Positions 33,401 through 35,691 of a stretch of 35,691 nucleotides of DNA are shown here, in pieces (the stretch's first letter is position 1; each line of letters begins with the position of its first letter). The notes beneath the pieces were generated by a model, which saw nothing but the letters and a program-made list of their open reading frames with translations, had not been told where the DNA came from and made no database searches. The position numbers and the translations under genes were made by a program. This DNA comes from Hylemonella sp. GTDB taxonomy: Bacteria; Pseudomonadota; Gammaproteobacteria; Burkholderiales; Burkholderiaceae_C. Location: positions 1-35,691 of the forward strand of contig JAUYQZ010000021.1 of NCBI GenBank assembly GCA_030695415.1, written 5' to 3'.

Positions 33401-35691
33401 TCGCTGGCCAGGCTCACGTTGCCGATGGATTCGCTGTTTCTCAGGCCGGTGCTGGTGAACTCGGTGCCGCTGAAACTCACCGTCTCGCCGTAGGTCTTGC
33501 CGCGGTTGTTCGCCACGATACCCAGCGGGGCCGGGAGCACGCCCAGGGCCCCGTCGGCATAGCTGATGGTGTAGTTGCCGGCGTTGAAGGTGCCGCCGGT
33601 GGCAGCGCTCGCGGTGATGGCGTAAGGACCGCCGGCCACCCCGGCGGTGGGCGCGGCGCCCGCGCTGGCCAGGCTCACACTGGCGATGGACTCGCTGTTC
33701 TTCAGGCCGGTGCTGGTGAACTCGGTGCCGCTGAAGTTCACCGTATCGCCATAAATCTTGCTGCTGCTGTTGGCGGCGATGCCCAGTGGGGCCGGGAGCA
33801 CGCCCAGGGTGCCGTCGACATAGTGGATGCTGTAGTTGCCGGCCGTGAATGTGCCGCCGGTGGCCGCGCTGGCCGTGATGGCGTAGGGGCCGCCGGCGAC
33901 GGCGGCGGTCGGCGCGGCGCCCGCGCTGGCCAGGCTCACGCTGGCGATGGTCTCGCTGTTTTTCAGGCCGGTGCTGGTGAACTCGGTGCCGCTGAAGCTC
34001 ACCGTGTCGCCATAGGTCTTGCTGCGGCTGTTGGCGGCGATGCCCAGCGGGGCCGGGGTCACGCCCAGATTGCCGTTGACGTAGCTGATGCTGTAGTTGG
34101 TCGCGCTCTGGCCCGACGGCGTGATGGCGTAGTTGCCGACGTCGGAGGTGGGGACGGCCGGGGTGCTGAGGGCCAAGGTGCCGGTCAGCACCGTGGACGC
34201 TTCCCCGTTCTTGAAGCCGCTGTAGGTGGCGCTGAAGGCCGGGTTGGCATCGCCGTAGAGGCGGGTGGCACTGTTGGCGGCGATGCCCAAGGGCGCAGGC
34301 GTCACACCCAGAATGCCGTTGACGTAGCTGATGGTGTAGTTGGACGCGCTCTGGCCGGAGGGCGTGATGGCGTAGTTGCCAACGTTCGAGGTGGGGACGG
34401 CCAAAGTGCTGAGGGCCAGGGTGCCGCCGAGTACCGCGGACGTTTCCCCGTTCTTGAGGCCGGTGTAAGTGGCATTGAAGGCGGGATTGGCATCGCCGTA
34501 GAGGCGGGTCGCGCTGTTGGCCGCGATGCCCAGGGGCGCGGGCGTCACGCCCAGGGTGCCATCGACATAGCTGATCGTGTAGTTGCCGGCGTTGAAGCTG
34601 CCGCCGGTGGCGGTGCTGGCGGTGATGGCGTAGGGGCCGCCGGCGACGGTGGCCGTCGGCGCAGCGCCCGCGCTGGCCAGGCTCACACTGGCGATGGATT
34701 CGCTGTTCTTCAGGCCGGTGCTGGTGAACTCGGTGCCGCTGAAGTTCAGCGTGTTGCCGTAGATCTTGCTGCTGCTGTTGGCGGCGATGCCCAGTGGGGC
34801 CGGGAGCACGCCCAGGGTGCCGTCGACATAGCTGATCGTGTAGTTGCCGGCGGTGAAAGTGCCGCCGGTGGCTGCACTGGCCGTGATGGCGTAGGGGCTG
34901 CCGGCTACGGCGGCGGTTGGCGCGGCGCCGGTGCTGGCCAGGCTCACGCTGGCGATGGTCTCGCTGTTCTTCAGGCCGGTGCTGGTGAATTCGGTGCCTG
35001 TGAAGCTCACCGTGTCGCCGTAGGTCTTGCTGCGGCTGTTGGCGGCGATGCCCAGCGGTGCGGGCGTCACGCCCAGATTGCCGTTGACGTAGCTGATGCT
35101 GTAGTTGCTTGCGCTCTGCCCCGACGGTGTGATGGCGTAGTTGCCGACGCTGGAAGTTGGCACGGCCGGGGTGGTGAGGGCCAGGGTGCCACTGAGCACC
35201 GCAGACGTTTCGCCCCCCTTGAAGCCGCTGTAGGTGGCGCTGAAAGCCGGGTTAGCGTCGCCGTAGAGGCGGGTGGCGCTGTTGGCGGCAATGCCCAGCG
35301 GGGCCCTGGTGATGTTGGCGCTGAGGCCACCAGGTTGCTGCAAGGTGTAGTTGCCCGCGTCCGTGCCGCTGATGGCGTAGCCGGTGACGGCAACGGGCTT
35401 GGCGGTACCCGCGTCCTTGGTGTCAAACAGGGCGGCGGCGGTGCCGCCCAGCGTCACGATGTCGCTGCCCAGCGGGGCGATGGTGGCGCTGCCGCTCAGG
35501 GTGGCGGTGCGGGTGGTGTCATAGACCTTGGCGTTGGCAGTGAGGCCGCTGATGGCCAGGGTCGCCAGGTTGATGGAGCTGGTGGTATTGCTGACGTAGC
35601 TGACGTTGTAGTTGGCGTTGTTGATGCCGTCGCCCACCGTGACACCGGCGACGGTGACCGTCTTGGTGCCGCTGCCCACGTTCTTGTTCGT
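30439..35691 (-). CDS. TpsA-type adhesin with MBG/YDG repeats, 5' truncated
   Basis: The frame is open to the window edge, so the signal peptide and the TPS/haemagglutination domain lie outside; 1750 residues are visible. In order from the N-terminal side: YDG-like parts (35299-35691), sixteen MBG-like units (31267-35298), two diverged units (31021-31266 and 30769-31020), and a tail of about 109 residues. The tail holds the only two cysteines I see in the visible protein (GTTSCNVS and NTKCDVSP, 49 residues apart, the second four from the end). A C-terminal Cys pair recalls the disulfide anchor of HMW1-type TpsA proteins. It should be secreted through the downstream TpsB and stay at or leave the surface as a long fibre for adhesion. 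Membership of the TPS class is inferred from the TpsB partner, since the secretion domain is not visible. Confidence 0.87.
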   Translation of the reverse strand, partial: TNKNVGSGTKTVTVAGVTVGDGINNANYNVSYVSNTTSSINLATLAISGLTANAKVYDTTRTATLSGSATIAPLGSDIVTLGGTAAALFDTKDAGTAKPVAVTGYAISGTDAGNYTLQQPGGLSANITRAPLGIAANSATRLYGDANPAFSATYSGFKGGETSAVLSGTLALTTPAVPTSSVGNYAITPSGQSASNYSISYVNGNLGVTPAPLGIAANSRSKTYGDTVSFTGTEFTSTGLKNSETIASVSLASTGAAPTAAVAGSPYAITASAATGGTFTAGNYTISYVDGTLGVLPAPLGIAANSSSKIYGNTLNFSGTEFTSTGLKNSESIASVSLASAGAAPTATVAGGPYAITASTATGGSFNAGNYTISYVDGTLGVTPAPLGIAANSATRLYGDANPAFNATYTGLKNGETSAVLGGTLALSTLAVPTSNVGNYAITPSGQSASNYTISYVNGILGVTPAPLGIAANSATRLYGDANPAFSATYSGFKNGEASTVLTGTLALSTPAVPTSDVGNYAITPSGQSATNYSISYVNGNLGVTPAPLGIAANSRSKTYGDTVSFSGTEFTSTGLKNSETIASVSLASAGAAPTAAVAGGPYAITASAATGGTFTAGNYSIHYVDGTLGVLPAPLGIAANSSSKIYGDTVNFSGTEFTSTGLKNSESIASVSLASAGAAPTAGVAGGPYAITASAATGGTFNAGNYTISYADGALGVLPAPLGIVANNRGKTYGETVSFSGTEFTSTGLRNSESIGNVSLASDGAAPSARVADSPYAITASAASGGTFTSGNYTISYVDGALVVVQADLLAVAANAAIKTYDGLAFIGGNGVTYAGFQSGDGPTSLSGTLQYGGTSQGAVNAGNYTIIPSGQSSTNYTIRYVNGNLRVTPAPLGIAANSATRLYGDVNPAFNASYTGFQNGETSTVLAGTLALSTLAVPSSNVGNYAITPSGQSSANYTISYVNGNLNVTPAPLGIAANSATRLYGDANPAFSAVYSGFRNGETSAALTGTLALSTPAVPSSSVGNYAITPSGQSASNYSISYVNGNLGVTRAPLGIAANSATRLYGDANPAFSATYTGLKNGETSAVLGGTLALTTPAVAASSVGNYAITPSGQSASNYSISYVNGNLGVTPAPLGIAANSRSKAYGDTVSFTGTEFTSTGLKNSESIASVSLASAGAAPSAGVAGSPYAVTASAATGGSFNAGNYSISYVDGTLGVIPAGLLGVAANAAVKAYDGLPYSGGNGVNYSGFLPGDSATSLSGTLQYGGTSQGAVNVGNYTIIPSGQSSTNYTISYVNGNLRVTPVPLGIAANSATRLYGDANPALSATYTGFQNGETSTVLGGTLAFTTPAGPTSSVGNYAITPSGQSSTNYTISYVNGNLGVTPAPLGIAANSSSKTYGDTVSFTGTEFSSVGLRNGESIGTVVLASAGAAPTAGVAGGPYAITASAATGGSFTPGNYTVSYVNGSLGVTAAPLLVSADARSKVYGSADPTLTFASTGLVNGDTTASVLSGALARAGGENVAGGPYAITQGSLATNGNYTLDSFTDGLFTITPATLVYTALPASFLVGQTPFGLSGSLSGFVLGDTPASATTGTLAWTSPVGTSSMAGSYPIIGGGLSAANYTFTQAAPNATALTLTQPVVVVDTTAVLQPLLSALLEERGLPRNTNPVREPTQLIDLVALLKQNPPSGPGTTSCNVSGEGSDSALNTLDTGRDTSGVFIGTMLLVRVEQGGVRMPANAINTKCDVSP
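31267..35298 (-). repeat. Array of 16 MBG-like coding repeats in three classes
   Basis: Units are 243 bp (class A, 81 aa), 261 bp (class B, 87 aa) and 252 bp (class C, 84 aa), each opening with L-G-I-A-A-N-S or, in class C, L-L-x-V-A-A-N. From the N-terminal side the order is A B B A A B B B C A A A B C A B. Class A carries TRLYGDANPAF and SVGNYAITPSGQS; class B carries SKTYGDTVSF and TEFTSTGLKN; class C carries YDGL and TLQYGGTSQG. Boundaries (ascending, minus strand): 31267, 31528, 31771, 32023, 32284, 32527, 32770, 33013, 33265, 33526, 33787, 34048, 34291, 34534, 34795 and 35056, to 35298. The high identity of units implies recent duplication or gene conversion. Confidence 0.9.
35299..35691 (-). 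other. YDG-like region of the adhesin at the window edge
   Basis: These 131 codons carry one full YDG-type unit (LATLAISGLTANAKVYDTTR, then GTDAGNYTLQQPGG) and the end of another (VGDGINNANYNVSYV). YDG units often precede MBG units in long bacterial adhesins. The gene continues past 35691. Confidence 0.7.

Noticed and set aside
31267..35298. Regular repeats that could suggest a CRISPR or a satellite array
   Set aside because: Units are 243-261 bp, stay in one open frame and encode MBG-like domains; there are no short repeats with unique spacers.

Overview
The window is GC-rich chromosomal DNA that reads like a beta-proteobacterium of the order Burkholderiales, most likely Comamonadaceae. Pointers are three Bug/TctC-type solute-binding proteins without their membrane partners, the CaiB/crotonase/Bug arrangement, an alaS followed directly by a TlpA-like gene, and a two-partner secretion adhesin. 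The taxon is an inference from gene families; no marker gene was compared with a database.

Layout. 1-750 is the 3' part of an enolase-superfamily (mandelate racemase type) enzyme. 888-3576 looks accessory: a trypsin-like protease with an RTX/DUF4214 tail, then a nucleotidyltransferase (MNT) and HEPN-like pair that resembles a toxin-antitoxin module. A tRNA-Gly(CCC) and gabD follow on the minus strand. alaS and a TlpA-like thioredoxin gene run divergently from gabD. On the minus strand come a membrane acyltransferase and, upstream of it, a distant relative of Bacillus spore-coat transglutaminase. Next is a branched-chain amino-acid type binding protein with a clear intrinsic terminator.

The centre (12.4-20.7 kb) is a divergent catabolic locus. 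A PLP aminotransferase, a Bug protein, a crotonase-fold protein and a CaiB-type CoA-transferase run leftward. A GntR/FCD regulator and a 1032-residue FAD/Fe-S dehydrogenase run rightward. The 107-bp gap between them carries two matched TTTTG-N4-CAAAA sites placed over the two predicted promoters, so one regulator probably controls both arms. The enzymes suggest 2-hydroxyacid or glyoxylate-linked metabolism, but the substrate is not visible.

The right part holds a TonB-like periplasmic protein, a diguanylate cyclase with a PDC-like sensor and a PAS domain, a universal stress protein, and a sulfatase-Bug-Bug operon divergent from a LysR regulator. Last is a tpsA-tpsB two-partner secretion operon. 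The visible part of TpsA is about 1750 residues, mostly 16 MBG-like repeats of three kinds in a higher-order order, and its 5' end lies beyond the window.

No CRISPR array, prophage, insertion sequence or rRNA was seen. The most unusual items are a canonical EF-hand loop beside the catalytic Asp of the protease, a transglutaminase-like protein that seems to keep only the Cys, a crotonase without both usual glutamates, the paired operators of the GntR locus, the palindrome over the MNT start, and the duplicated architecture of the adhesin.
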